A DNA stretch of 64,000 nt from Candidatus Jettenia sp. AMX2 (GTDB taxonomy: Bacteria; Planctomycetota; Brocadiia; Brocadiales; Brocadiaceae): assembly GCA_030583665.1 (NCBI GenBank), contig CP129469.1, positions 496,001 to 560,000 of the forward strand, in the 5' to 3' direction. The notes under the pieces were generated by a model that did no database searches, was not told the DNA's origin, and was given only the letters and a program-made list of their open reading frames with translations. Below are positions 16,105 through 25,670 of the stretch, piece after piece; positions within the stretch are counted from its first letter, which is position 1, and each line of letters opens with the position of its first letter. Position numbers and translations under genes: made by a program.

Positions 16105-17305
16105 ACCGGAGCGCTTCTATTGGATTAAGACGTGATGCCTTTTGTGCAGGATAATACCCGAAAAAGATACCAACTATGCTTGAGAAAAGAAAGGCAATAG
16201 CAATAGGTAGCGGCGATAACAACGAAGGCCATCCTCCAAAATAAGAGACCATGTGCGATAAGATAATGCCAAAAAAAACACCAACAATTCCACCAATGGA
16301 ACTGAGAACAAAGGCCTCAATTAAAAACTGCAGCAGGATATCCTTTTCCTTTGCACCAACTGCCATTCTGATGCCAATCTCACGTGTCCTTTCTGTGGTA
16401 GAGACCAGCATGATATTCATAATGCCAATGCCTCCTACAATAAGCGAAACCGATGCAATACTTCCCAGGAGTATGGTCATTGTGCGGCTTGTTTCCAGGA
16501 TTGTTGTTGCAAATTCAACCTGGCTGACGATATTGAAGTCGTTACGTTCATTCGGCCTTATACGGTGACGCTGCCTTAATAAGGAGGTAATCTGTTCAAT
16601 AGCCTCAAACCGTGCTTCTGCAGTAACTGTGGAGGCAAATATCATATCAACATGCGTTATTCCCATAATCCTTCTCTGAACGGTTGTGTAAGGCAATAAT
16701 ACCGTATCATCCTGATCACGCCCTGTGGCAGATTCTCCTTTTACACTTAATACCCCAATTACCCTGAAGGGGATATTGTTTATCCGGATCATTTTATCAA
16801 CAGGATCCAGGGTTCCGAAAAGATTATATGCAACTGTCTGTCCCAGTACGCAAACCTTTGCTATTGCATTTACATCCTGCTGGGTGAAGAACCGTCCGCT
16901 TATAGTAGGCCAGTTTCTGATAATCTGATAGTCTTGGCCCACTCCTAAAAGGGAAGTTGTCCAGTTCATATTCCCATAAACAACCTGCGTAAATGCCCTG
17001 ACACCCGGAGAGACATGGTTTACTTCGCTGCATTCCTGTGCTATGGCAGCAGCGTCATCTGCTGCTAAAGAGGTACCGCCTTCAGCGCCTCTGGCGGCCG
17101 TATGCAGGGTGCTTACAGGAAAAATGAGGAGCACGTTTGTTCCCAGGCTTTCAAGCTGTCTTTCAACCTGAACCTTTGCGCCCTGACCAATGCTCACCAT
17201 GGCAATTACTGCTCCGACACCGATAACAATGCCGAGCATGGTTAGCGAGGAACGCAGCTTGTTTCTCATAATTGCGCGTATGGCTATTTTAAAAAGTATT
17301 GACAT
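16097..17305 (-). CDS. MacB-type ABC transporter permease
   Basis: A 402-residue inner-membrane permease lacking its own ATPase domain. The N-terminal helix begins 'LRSSLTMLGIVIGVGAVIAM', the standard MacB/LolE-type start. A large periplasmic domain (residues about 45-270) follows, then three helices in a FtsX-like C-terminus including 'TERTREIGIRMAVGAKEKDI'. It would act with the separate ATPase gene at 18457-19179 and the adaptor gene at 19267-20469 to form a tripartite pump. A 194-residue gene in the opposite direction separates it from them. Confidence 0.85.
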   Translation of the reverse strand: MSILFKIAIRAIMRNKLRSSLTMLGIVIGVGAVIAMVSIGQGAKVQVERQLESLGTNVLLIFPVSTLHTAARGAEGGTSLAADDAAAIAQECSEVNHVSPGVRAFTQVVYGNMNWTTSLLGVGQDYQIIRNWPTISGRFFTQQDVNAIAKVCVLGQTVAYNLFGTLDPVDKMIRINNIPFRVIGVLSVKGESATGRDQDDTVLLPYTTVQRRIMGITHVDMIFASTVTAEARFEAIEQITSLLRQRHRIRPNERNDFNIVSQVEFATTILETSRTMTILLGSIASVSLIVGGIGIMNIMLVSTTERTREIGIRMAVGAKEKDILLQFLIEAFVLSSIGGIVGVFFGIILSHMVSYFGGWPSLLSPLPIAIAFLFSSIVGIFFGYYPAQKASRLNPIEALRYE

Positions 17306-17401
17306 ATATATCTGATTTTATCAGCAATTTCGAGCCGTTCAAGGAAATTTGACCGGGAAAGGTAATTTACAATTTTTTAACCGTAGTAATTACGAAAAAA
17401 A

Positions 17402-17568
17402 TGTCACTGCGAGGAACGAATCAACGAAGTAATCTTTGTCTTTGAGATTACTTCGTGGTTCTGCACTTCATTACGAACCCCTCCCAATGACAAGCACACG
17501 GTCATTGCGAGCGTAAGCGAAGCAGTCTCTGTCTTTGGGATTGCTTCGGAAAAGACCCTCGCAATAAC
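17402..17568. repeat. Two REP family 1 palindromes in tandem
   Basis: One copy (17402-17490, decayed second arm) is followed by a better copy at 17501-17568 ('GTCATTGCGAGCG' to 'CCTCGCAATAACC'). They fill most of the 486-base divergent gap 17306-17791. No gene is seen in the gap, but it must contain promoters for both flanking genes. Confidence 0.65.
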
Positions 17569-17791
17569 CGGTGGGTAGTCTTTATCAGTTGAGAATATGT
17601 TCGGTTTGATACTTTGAAGACTATAGAATGAACGGCAGGGTTGCATCAGGCTTTTCCCAAGAGTCGTCCTGGTTTTAAGGCACATGAAAATATCCTTGAT
17701 TTTGGTCTTAAAGTACGATATACGTACAAATAAGAGCAAAAGTTCAAATGGATGCATAATAATATTGTATTAATTCTCAGGAGGGTCATTT

Positions 17792-18376
17792 ATGAGACAC
17801 ATAATATGCGGTATGATCACACTTGGTTCACTGTTGCTGGGAATGCCGACACTATCAAATGCATTCAATGTTGCCTTAACCCCCGATCAGGTACAGGAAG
17901 CCAATGAATATGGCAGAAAATACAAAGGGATGGAAATTTTTACTAGTGATGTTGTAAAATCAGCCTCTTTTGGTGGATATCCTAAAAAACCAGGCGGGCT
18001 TGTTGTGAGCAAGTATATTAGTATTGCGCTTACCTCTGCGATGAAGGCCATGAATGATAAAGTCCTTACTGATGAAGAGATAAAGGAGATACTGGAATCA
18101 ACAACCTTTAAGGTTTTTGTGAAGACGGCTAAAGAGATTAAAGAGTCCGAAGATATCTCGGTAATGCTAATCCAGGGAACAGATACAATATTTCCTCAAA
18201 AAACCGAACCATATCTGACGGATCAAGGTAAAAAGCGGGGAGTAAAAGGTTTTTTCCCATACGATAAAATAGACCCCAATGCAGTTACAACAATTGTCGT
18301 AAAGATAAGGAGTGTTCCCATGCATCCGGCAGAATATCAAAAAGAATATCAGATCAACTTTTCTGATGTCAAATGA
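17792..18376 (+). CDS. Exported hypothetical protein
   Basis: A 194-residue protein with a clear Sec signal peptide (residues 1-24, cleavage after 'LSNA'). The mature protein is soluble, with Lys-rich helical and beta segments and no Cys. No family is recognised. The ribosome site 'AGGAGGG' lies a few bases ahead of the ATG. It is transcribed against the flanking export genes: divergent from the permease and convergent with the ATPase. It looks like an insertion into a MacAB-type locus; a periplasmic accessory to the pump is possible but unproven. Confidence 0.6.
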   Translation: MRHIICGMITLGSLLLGMPTLSNAFNVALTPDQVQEANEYGRKYKGMEIFTSDVVKSASFGGYPKKPGGLVVSKYISIALTSAMKAMNDKVLTDEEIKEILESTTFKVFVKTAKEIKESEDISVMLIQGTDTIFPQKTEPYLTDQGKKRGVKGFFPYDKIDPNAVTTIVVKIRSVPMHPAEYQKEYQINFSDVK

Positions 18377-18456
18377 CGGACGAAAGGAATTACCATCATT
18401 CAGGTGGTGGGGCCGGTATATACATCAGGCTAATGTTAAGTTAGAAGAAGTAATTA

Positions 18457-19179
18457 TTAAGATATTTCAGTTGAAGTCGTGAAAGAATAGGGTTCTGCCA
18501 GCATATCACTTAATACCTCACCGTCTTTGAGAACAATCGTCCTGCGGGCAAATCCTGCAATATCGTTTTCGTGAGTAACCAGGACAATCGTGATGCCAAG
18601 CTCATGGTTGAGGTTCTGCAGAATGTTCATAACTTCCTTACTGGTAACGCTGTCAAGATTTCCCGTTGGTTCGTCGGCAAGAAGGAGGGCAGGGTTATTG
18701 ATAATAGCACGGGCAATGGCAACCCTTTGCTGCTGTCCGCCCGATAACTGATTAGGATAATGATCCCGGAGTTTTTCAATACCTAATGCCTTCATTATCT
18801 GATCAATCCTGCTTGTATCTTCTTTCGATAAGGTTTTATTGTAAATGATAGGTAATTCTATATTTTCCCGCGCTGTGGTCCGGTTTAAAAGATTAAAGCT
18901 CTGAAACACGAACCCCAGTTTTTTATTACGGATTTCGGCCAATTTATTTTTTGTTAGCCGGGAGACGTCAATTCCTTCTAAATAATATTTCCCGCTGGTA
19001 GGCAAGTCCAGACACCCCAGTATGTTCATTAAGGTTGATTTCCCGGAACCAGAGGCGCCCATGACAGCAACAAACTCTCCCTTTTTCATGGTCAGGGAAA
19101 TCCCTTTCAAGGCAGAGATCTTCACCTCTCCCATTTCATAGACTTTATGAATATTGTCCAGCAATACGATTTCTTGCAT
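18457..19179 (-). CDS. MacB/LolD-type ABC transporter ATPase
   Basis: A 240-residue ATPase. Walker A 'GASGSGKST' is near residue 41, signature 'LSGGQQQR' near 145, Walker B '[12 protein letters not shown]' near 165 and the switch His in 'VLVTHEND'. The '[19 protein letters not shown]' context and the GNLD ending are typical of the MacB/LolD/FtsE subgroup that pairs with FtsX-like permeases such as the one at 16097. It follows the adaptor gene by 87 bases in the same direction. The pump probably exports lipoprotein, peptide or drug. Confidence 0.85.
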   Translation of the reverse strand: MQEIVLLDNIHKVYEMGEVKISALKGISLTMKKGEFVAVMGASGSGKSTLMNILGCLDLPTSGKYYLEGIDVSRLTKNKLAEIRNKKLGFVFQSFNLLNRTTARENIELPIIYNKTLSKEDTSRIDQIMKALGIEKLRDHYPNQLSGGQQQRVAIARAIINNPALLLADEPTGNLDSVTSKEVMNILQNLNHELGITIVLVTHENDIAGFARRTIVLKDGEVLSDMLAEPYSFTTSTEIS

Positions 19180-19266
19180 ACTATAGTGTCAAATAGTGAA
19201 AACTGAACTGAATACAATGAAGGCTAAGTCTTTGGTTTTTGATATAGTATGTAACATACAAAAACA

Positions 19267-20469
19267 TTAGAAACGTCCCCTGCGCCACGGCACCCCCTGT
19301 GTACCTCCAGGCGGTGCCGGCATTGCAGTAATTTCAGCAATAACAACTTTTTGGCCTTCTTTTAAATTCCCTTCAAGCACCTCGGTGAAATTGCTATTAC
19401 TGACACCCGTCCTTACAGGTACTTCTTCCAGTTTTCCATGTTCAAGTATCCAGACACTTGAACCCGCTTTTCTGGCATATTCTCTGCCAATGACGAGCCG
19501 TTCCGTTCTTTCTTTTTTCAGTACCTCTGAAGGAGTATACCGGAGGGCGGCGCTTGGAATTTTTAGAACATTTTCTGCCCTGGCTACACGAATGGAGGCC
19601 GTTGCCGTCATGCCGGGCATAAGTTTCAGCGAAGAATTGTCAACACTGATTATTGTATCATAGGTTACGACATTCTGAAAGACGACAGGGGCCATCCGGA
19701 TTTCAACAACCTTGCCTTCAAAGACATCATCCGGAAATGAATCAACGGTAAACTTTGCGTCCTGCCCAATCCTGACCATGCCAATGTCAGCCTCATCGAC
19801 ATTGGCAACAACCTGCATATGGACAAGATCCTCAGCAATCGTGAATAGTGTTGGGGTTTGAAAGCTTGATACCACTGTTTGCCCAACATCCACATCACGG
19901 GAAAGTATTATGCCGTCTAAGGGGGAAACAATTACGGTATGTTTTAGATTTGTTTTTGCAATTTCAAGTGATGCTTCAGCTTGCTGTACTTGTGATTCAG
20001 CCAGTTTTACGTCAGCCATACCGGTTTCATATGCCGTCAGCGCACTATCAAGATCATTGACTGATATTATTTTATTTGCATAGAGTTCCTTTGAACGGAT
20101 ATAATTTCTCTCATTATTCCTGTGGTTTGCTTTTGCCTTCTCAAGGTTGGCTATTGCAGTAGCGAGAGCAGCCTCTGCCCGCTTAACCTCATGCTCAAAC
20201 GGAACAGGGTCTATTTGCGCAACGACAAGACCCTTCCTGACCACTGAATTAAAATCGACATAAAGCTGAGAAATGAGTCCCGAGACCTGACTTCCGATTA
20301 TTACCGTTCTCACAGGATTTACGGTACCGGTTGCCATAACATATTTGTCAATGGTACTCCGTTTGATTTTTTCCGTCCGGTACTGAACACTATCTTTGCT
20401 ACTTAAGAAATAAAAATATGTAAGTGCCGCAGCGAGACATACAATACCGATAAAAATATACTTTCTCAT
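19267..20469 (-). CDS. MacA-like periplasmic adaptor (HlyD family)
   Basis: A 400-residue adaptor. The ATG at 20469 is chosen because it begins a single N-terminal anchor ('RKYIFIGIVCLAAALTYFYF'), although the frame is open upstream to 20646. The lipoyl half-motif 'GSQVSGLISQLYVDFNSVV' is near residue 60, and its partner 'VSPLDGIILSRDVDVGQTV' near 195. A long coiled-coil hairpin lies between them (about 85-180), and beta-barrel and membrane-proximal domains follow. Adaptors of this type join a MacB-type transporter to an outer-membrane channel; no TolC gene is in the window. Confidence 0.85.
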   Translation of the reverse strand: MRKYIFIGIVCLAAALTYFYFLSSKDSVQYRTEKIKRSTIDKYVMATGTVNPVRTVIIGSQVSGLISQLYVDFNSVVRKGLVVAQIDPVPFEHEVKRAEAALATAIANLEKAKANHRNNERNYIRSKELYANKIISVNDLDSALTAYETGMADVKLAESQVQQAEASLEIAKTNLKHTVIVSPLDGIILSRDVDVGQTVVSSFQTPTLFTIAEDLVHMQVVANVDEADIGMVRIGQDAKFTVDSFPDDVFEGKVVEIRMAPVVFQNVVTYDTIISVDNSSLKLMPGMTATASIRVARAENVLKIPSAALRYTPSEVLKKERTERLVIGREYARKAGSSVWILEHGKLEEVPVRTGVSNSNFTEVLEGNLKEGQKVVIAEITAMPAPPGGTQGVPWRRGRF

Positions 20470-20792
20470 TAATGATTCTGTACTTGAAATGAGTGTTAAA
20501 GAAACTTCCTTCGTTTCATAACTTTGCTTAAATGACCTTTTTATGAAAGCCCAAAAACAATAAAAAAGAGTTTCATCAAAATAATAATTATAATAAAATA
20601 ATAATAATTGTGCAGCATGATAATTAAATTGTAGAGAAATTTTCAATCGGTTGGTTAGTTACAAAGGTGGGCAAGATATGTCCCCCGAGGGTTAGGACGA
20701 AGGGGGCATAAATAGCATAGAAATTTTTATTTTATTCCTGTCCTACGAAAATAGGGATAGGGGGTTTTGGGTAACGCGGATAAGGAATTGCC

Positions 20793-20893
20793 ATTATGAC
20801 AACGGGAGACGGTTGTTATACCGGAAAATGTGGGTTCTTCTCCCGAAATTAGGTGGCAAAATGTGTTTGTGGTAGGTCAACCATCCCCGGAGT
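20793..20893. repeat. Decayed palindrome, family 4
   Basis: 'CATTATGACAACGGGAGAC' opens an arm that ends near 'GGTAGGTCAACCATCCCC', related to the repeat at 13906-13980. The surrounding gap 20647-21169 also has family-2 palindromes at 20932-20951 and 20981-21000, and a family-3 palindrome at 21009-21032. No gene is present. Confidence 0.5.
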
Positions 20894-20980
20894 ACATGTG
20901 TTTTTACCTTTCATCACCATAACATATAAGGGTGGGCACTGCCCATCAAAACAAATACCGTAAATGATAAAACATTAATT

Positions 20981-21032
20981 GACAGGCAGTGCCTGCCCTA
21001 CATGGTGGTAGAGACGCATTGCATGCGTTTCT
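20981..21032. repeat. Adjacent family 2 and family 3 palindromes
   Basis: 'GGCAGTGCCTGCCCTACAT' (family 2) is directly followed by 'GTAGAGACGCATTGCATGCG' and 'TTTCTC' (family 3). The pairing of different families side by side also occurs at 13807-13873. Confidence 0.6.
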
Positions 21033-21169
21033 CTGTTTGGCCGGGGATCACATTTGTTTTTACTCAGTGCAAACTCAGCGATGAAGCAGTCTCAATACTA
21101 TCCGGAACTGGGCATTTCCCGGAAGTATTAAAGTTTATTTTGCTACGGAACGAATCGATATTTCACCGT

Positions 21170-21766
21170 CTACCATCCGACAGTGCTTCTTTTCGTCTGT
21201 TTCGCTATTTGTTTTTCTTCCTCCCACACTGCCAGACCTTCATGGTTTGTTAATGATAGTTGAAAAATATATGCAACCTGACGTAAATCATTCCGGCGAT
21301 CACGTTGTTCAATAATTTTACCCGAAAGTGTATAGTCGGGAAGACGCTGAGGTTCCTTTTGGCCAGTATAAGACTCCCTCCTCTGCTGTTGAATTTCCAG
21401 AGCCAGGGGGTCCTCCGCAATACCTCCTATACCGATTGTTGTGGTCGTCAGTACTTTTCCACTCTGATTGAGGGCAACACGGATCTTCTTTATCAGCATA
21501 TCGGTGTCTATCTGTTGGGTTGTATTATTGGTAATCCTGCTTATAGCAAGAACTGATGGCTGCTGTGGTGCTTTGTCTAATACTTCAGAAACAAGAAGAG
21601 ACCTGACCATATCTTCCGCAGCATAAGAAAAGTCCTGGATATTTATATCTGAAGTAACCAAGGTGCGGGGGCCGGCAGGGTCTACGTATTGTGTTTTTGT
21701 GGCACATCCGCCAGCAGGCAATAGTATGAGCAGGAATAAAAGATAAAAGCCTGAAATATTTTTCAT
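21170..21766 (-). CDS. lpoB: LpoB-like lipoprotein (penicillin-binding-protein activator)
   Basis: About 198 residues from the ATG at 21766. This start is chosen because it begins the lipoprotein signal 'KNISGFYLLFLLILLPAGGC'; an upstream in-frame ATG would add a hydrophilic leader overlapping the previous gene. The mature domain has the LpoB/DUF-type pattern: 'SVLAISRITNNTTQQIDTDM' then 'LSGKIIEQRD'. In Gammaproteobacteria LpoB reaches from the outer membrane to activate PBP1b during peptidoglycan synthesis. It follows the ycfL-like and COG3014 genes, the same arrangement known elsewhere. Confidence 0.75.
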   Translation of the reverse strand: MKNISGFYLLFLLILLPAGGCATKTQYVDPAGPRTLVTSDINIQDFSYAAEDMVRSLLVSEVLDKAPQQPSVLAISRITNNTTQQIDTDMLIKKIRVALNQSGKVLTTTTIGIGGIAEDPLALEIQQQRRESYTGQKEPQRLPDYTLSGKIIEQRDRRNDLRQVAYIFQLSLTNHEGLAVWEEEKQIAKQTKRSTVGW

Positions 21767-21794
21767 AATTGATTTCTCATCCTTTCTCTTGTTT

Positions 21795-22226
21795 TTATCT
21801 AACATTTTCAATAAATTTTATCCGAAAGTCTTTTGCCGCAGTAGTCGGAGCGACAGCCGTAATTGTTAAAATCTCACGCCCCTCTATTTGCCTTGGTATC
21901 CATATCGAAGCAGGCGTATTAATCAGCATACCGTTCAGATCATACCATTCATAAACATAACTGAAATTCTGGAGAGAATCTGTCATATTAAGAACCTCAA
22001 TCTGTACCCGCAGGAATCCTCCACCTGTTGTACTTTCATTCAGTCCTATGATGTTAACCTTTCTGTTGAGGGTTGCGTCGGTGATAATGCGTTTATCGGC
22101 AATCATCTGACGTGATCCCACCGGTGTTTCCCTCTCCACGATATTAACGGTCGTGCATGAAGGGAATAAGAATGCGCCTGCCAGCAGACAGATTTGTACT
22201 GCTGATTGTGTAATTTTTCTTTTCAC
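21795..22226 (-). CDS. ycfL: YcfL-like lipoprotein
   Basis: A 143-residue lipoprotein (hydrophobic signal, lipobox at 'FLFPSC', Cys24). It has a DUF1425-type beta-sandwich: 'LRVQIEVLNMTDSLQNFSYV' and 'YEWYDLNGM' are the diagnostic strands. YcfL is encoded immediately upstream of lpoB in E. coli. Here the gene start overlaps the stop of the COG3014 gene by 4 bases and lpoB follows within 30 bases, so the three form an operon, presumably of cell-envelope function. Confidence 0.75.
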   Translation of the reverse strand: MKRKITQSAVQICLLAGAFLFPSCTTVNIVERETPVGSRQMIADKRIITDATLNRKVNIIGLNESTTGGGFLRVQIEVLNMTDSLQNFSYVYEWYDLNGMLINTPASIWIPRQIEGREILTITAVAPTTAAKDFRIKFIENVR

Positions 22227-23770
22227 GGTAAAAGTTCTCCTGATTTTTGAATTTGTTGTTTGTTTCCGGAATGCCCTGAATAAGAAGCAGTTGCGGGCAT
22301 TGAGACTTCAGGGGGCACAACGTCCTTTGTGTTGTCCTTTAATAATACGAATTGTTGTACTACGAATGGACTACTCCGGCTTACCGATTTAACCCAGACT
22401 ACATTCACGATTCCTTTTTGCAGGGTGAGCTGCATTCCTTGCCCGGAATCCGGGGTTGTCAGTTCTATCTTTCGTTCTGGTGGCGTAAGGAAACGGCAGA
22501 ATTGGAATTCCTTTGGCAGGGTAGTCCATGTCCTCATATCTGCCTGATTCATAACTACCTGATACATTGTTCCTGCAACAAATGCAGCCAGCCCTGCAAC
22601 GTTGTTATCTGTTCCTCGTGTAATTCCTTTGCTTGCACCATATGTTGTGCCAGCTTTTATTGCTGATGCAATAAGTGTTTTTGTAATAACGAGAGGCAAT
22701 GTGTTATCAAATTCACGGGCTACAACAGCGTCCATGCTCGAAAGTAATACCGTCGATTCGTTCGTTCCTTTATAAGAGACGGTAAGACCTGACAGATAGT
22801 TGCTCTGATACTTAAGCTTAGGAAATGCTGCGCCTGCGTAAGGTAAGCCAGGTGTTATAAAAAAGAGCGGAAGGTCTATACGTATCTGTTCTCGCCCGGG
22901 TGCTAAACCTGTTTCAAAAATCACATATGTTGCTGGAGGGATTCGCTGACCACTGATGACCTCTTGTAATATTTCCAGGTCCTGCTGAATATATGTATTA
23001 TTTCCTGTCATGCCAAGCACACGTTCAAACGACTTACGTGCCCGTTCCAGATCTGAACTGCCGGTGGCCTGTGCCATAAAAAAAAGGGCATCCAGGTAAA
23101 CAGTTAGTGGATTTACGTAATCTGCATAAGCTTTGAATTCTTTGAGATCTGCATAGTTACTTTCAAGCTGGTTTTTGAATCTTGGATCATTACTGACCCT
23201 TTGTAAGTCAATGGACAGGTTTTGTTTCTTTCCTTCCTCCATTGCCCTTTCTATGCGTGCCCTGTTGATATAAACAGCATCTTTCTGGCGTTCGTATGCA
23301 CGGTTTAATTCAACCCGTGCGGTTTCATAGTCTTCCAGCTTCAGATAGTTTAACGCCTTGTACGTATTCATCATTATCTTATCATATGCAAAACCTTCAT
23401 AGGGTAATGCTGCAAGATTGGTTACAGAAGCCAGCATTTCCTGGCCTATTTTAATCTTGGCCTTTTGTTCAAAGTCATTAATCAACACTTCTGCCATATC
23501 AAAGGCCTGATTACTTTCTTCCAGTTGTCCTGCCGCCCGTAATACGGCGCCCTGTTCCAGCCTCCAGATTACTGCGTCTTTTGTATTCTTGCGTTTTTCA
23601 GCCTCGGCAGAGATTTCCTTGGCAACAGACTGAAAATTTCCCGAATGCCAATTCCTTCGTATATTCTTGGTTTGTACAGAATAACTTGCACATCCTGAGC
23701 TAAACCATCCGGTCAGGCATGCAAAAAAAACTGCACCGAACAGGTCTTTACCTTTTCCATTTCTTTTCAA
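22223..23770 (-). CDS. COG3014-family lipoprotein
   Basis: A 515-residue protein with an N-terminal lipoprotein signal ('WFSSGC', Cys27). TPR-like helical repeats follow through about residue 290: 'GQLEESNQAFDMAEVLI', 'LNYLKLEDYETARVELNRAY' and 'LERARKSFERVLG'. A beta-rich C-terminal half ends with a strongly amphipathic stretch. This pattern matches the uncharacterised COG3014 family, found upstream of the ycfL/lpoB pair in several Gram-negative lineages. Its biochemical role is unknown; an outer-membrane scaffold for the LpoB unit is an inference. Confidence 0.7.
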   Translation of the reverse strand: MKRNGKGKDLFGAVFFACLTGWFSSGCASYSVQTKNIRRNWHSGNFQSVAKEISAEAEKRKNTKDAVIWRLEQGAVLRAAGQLEESNQAFDMAEVLINDFEQKAKIKIGQEMLASVTNLAALPYEGFAYDKIMMNTYKALNYLKLEDYETARVELNRAYERQKDAVYINRARIERAMEEGKKQNLSIDLQRVSNDPRFKNQLESNYADLKEFKAYADYVNPLTVYLDALFFMAQATGSSDLERARKSFERVLGMTGNNTYIQQDLEILQEVISGQRIPPATYVIFETGLAPGREQIRIDLPLFFITPGLPYAGAAFPKLKYQSNYLSGLTVSYKGTNESTVLLSSMDAVVAREFDNTLPLVITKTLIASAIKAGTTYGASKGITRGTDNNVAGLAAFVAGTMYQVVMNQADMRTWTTLPKEFQFCRFLTPPERKIELTTPDSGQGMQLTLQKGIVNVVWVKSVSRSSPFVVQQFVLLKDNTKDVVPPEVSMPATASYSGHSGNKQQIQKSGELLP

Positions 23771-23871
23771 TATTTACTGCTCCCCGTTTACTTTTTTCAT
23801 AACTCATCATAAATGTATGGTAAAGGGGTTTTTCCCAAAATCAATTATCTGGGCCTTTCTTAAAAATTACG

Positions 23872-23912
23872 TTTTTTGAGGAAATGTCCAATTCCGTCCG
23901 AATCAGAACGAT
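23872..23912. repeat. Solo IS-end repeat
   Basis: 'TTTTTTGAGGAAATGTCCAA' followed by 'TTCCGTCCGAATCAGAAC' is the cleanest solo copy of the IS end, placed 100 bases upstream of the COG3014 gene. A worn family-1 repeat lies at 24104-24164 in the same 606-base gap (23771-24376). Nothing else is recognised there. Confidence 0.6.
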
Positions 23913-24103
23913 TGGTAAAGAATATTGCTTGTATTATAACAAAACAAATGTTTTATATAAAAGACTTTATCAGTAAGAGAAGAAGCGGGTTGGGTATTTA
24001 CGGGGTTGTCCGAGAATGAGAAATTGTAAAAATTCAGTAAAATATCTACAGAGAAAAATGTTATTGCAAGGATCACGTTCGTTTTTACACAGTGCAAACT
24101 CCA

Positions 24104-24164
24104 CGACGGAGCAATCTTTTGTTACCGAAAGGCGTAAGATTGCTTCGCTATCGCTCGTAATGAC
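24104..24164. repeat. REP family 1, decayed
   Basis: 'GACGGAGCAATCTTTTG' and 'AAGATTGCTTCGCTATCGC' plus 'TCGTAATGACG' are the two arms. It is next to a stretch, 24089-24100, repeated at 21059-21071 ('GTTTTTACNCAGTGCAAACT' in both). Confidence 0.5.
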
Positions 24165-24376
24165 GATAAGATGGTAAAGCCTTAGTAGTTTCATCGCGGT
24201 ATTATTCAGTTTGATATTGATATATTATACCCTGTTCAGGTAACGCGCAATTGCTTAAAACAATATGTATTATGGTCAATATTGCTGTTTTCACCTGGAC
24301 TACCTTAGTGAAGTTATCAACGGCATATATTCAGAGTGCACTGTCTGCGGGGAAGTATCCGATCCGGGTATTATTG

Positions 24377-25138
24377 TTACAGCTCAACCACCATCCCATC
24401 AAAGGCAAATTCGATACCTGCCGGGAGTTTCCGGCTGGCCTCTTCATGCTCTATATCGTGACACATGTGGGTAAAATATGCCTTTCGCGGTTTTAGCTGT
24501 TCTACGGTGCATAGCGCCTGTTCAATATTGAAGTGTTTTGCATGAGGGATATAGCGGAGCGCTCCTAATACCAATACCTCTAACCCTTTTAACTTTTCCA
24601 GTGAATTGGCAGGAATCTCGCTGGCATCGGTGATGTAGGCAAATGTGTCAAGCCGGTAGCCGGTCACCTGGCCGTTCCCGTGGATAGCTTCAACTGGTAC
24701 GATGGAAAGGTCCCCTATGTTAAAATTACCATTAATGGTGTTCAGGGAAAACCTGGGTTTAAAGCCGCCTTTATCCGGTTTTCCATTAAAAACATAGGCA
24801 AACGCATTCCGTATGATGTCAAGGGTATCCGAAGTGCCGTAAACAGGCATATTCATTCGCTGAACTATATTGAATCGCCTGATATCATCCAGACCAAAGA
24901 TATGATCTGCATGCGGATGGGTAATAAGAACTGCGTCGAGCCTGGTGATATTATTTTTAATACACTGGAGCCTTAGTTCAGGCGGGGCATCAATGAGGAT
25001 ATTATAGCCATTGCTGCTCACAAGCACCGAGGTGCGCATCCGCTTGTTTTTAGGGTTATCAGAGGTACAAACCTTGCAATTGCAGGCAATCATAGGAATG
25101 CCGTGAGAGGTGCCTGTTCCCAAAAATGTTACTTTCAT
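24377..25138 (-). CDS. PhnP-like metallo-beta-lactamase-fold hydrolase
   Basis: A 253-residue cytoplasmic hydrolase. After 'FLGTGTSHGIP' it has a Cys pair ('ACNCKVCTSD') that binds a structural zinc, as in PhnP. Then comes the metal site 'THPHADHIFGLDD' near residue 75, with further His ligands at 'AIHGNGQ' and 'YFTHMCHDIEHE'. PhnP cleaves ribose 1,2-cyclic phosphate in phosphonate breakdown; relatives act on other cyclic phosphodiesters, so the substrate is open. The gene stands alone. Confidence 0.8.
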   Translation of the reverse strand: MKVTFLGTGTSHGIPMIACNCKVCTSDNPKNKRMRTSVLVSSNGYNILIDAPPELRLQCIKNNITRLDAVLITHPHADHIFGLDDIRRFNIVQRMNMPVYGTSDTLDIIRNAFAYVFNGKPDKGGFKPRFSLNTINGNFNIGDLSIVPVEAIHGNGQVTGYRLDTFAYITDASEIPANSLEKLKGLEVLVLGALRYIPHAKHFNIEQALCTVEQLKPRKAYFTHMCHDIEHEEASRKLPAGIEFAFDGMVVEL

Positions 25139-25440
25139 TTAATACTTAACCGGTTTTTCAGATTGGTTGCTGATCAATAAAACATGAATCTTGAGAAATG
25201 TCTTTTTTCCTGTCGTATATGCGGAAGAATATGGTATTATTATAAAGATACATTTACATCCGTTTCAAGGATTCTTTGTAATAGTTCACCGCTAAGATGC
25301 GAAGATCGCAAAGGAAGGCTTAAGGTTAATGGTTTTGACTTTTGGCTTTTAATCACAGGCCCCTGACATCTGTTTTGGAATTTTATAGTACTCAAAGCAT
25401 TAAACCGAACATATTCTCAACTGATAAAGACTACCCATCG

Positions 25441-25512
25441 GTCATTGCGAGGGTCTTTTCCGAAGCAATCCCAAAGGCAGGGATTGCTTCGTCGCTTCAC
25501 TCCTCGCAATAA
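25441..25512. repeat. REP-like palindrome, family 1
   Basis: 'GTCATTGCGAGGGTCTTTTC' plus 'CGAAGCAATCCC' form one arm and 'GGGATTGCTTCGTCGC' plus 'CTCCTCGCAATAAC' the other. In the same 532-base gap (25139-25670) are inverted copies of a third kind of repeat, 'GTTCACCGC(A/T)AAG', at about 25274-25300 and 25590-25621; a related copy is at 40388-40410. Confidence 0.65.
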
Positions 25513-25670
25513 CATTATTCTGTTCGGTTTCATCTGGTAGATACTATAACCTCTCAAACAGGCTGAATTGTTACTGTCAAACTTCAAACACTTTGCGTAT
25601 TTTGTGCCTTTGCGGTGAACTTTTATGATTTTTTTAACCTAAAAGAAATACAATAATCCGGAGAAATCAG

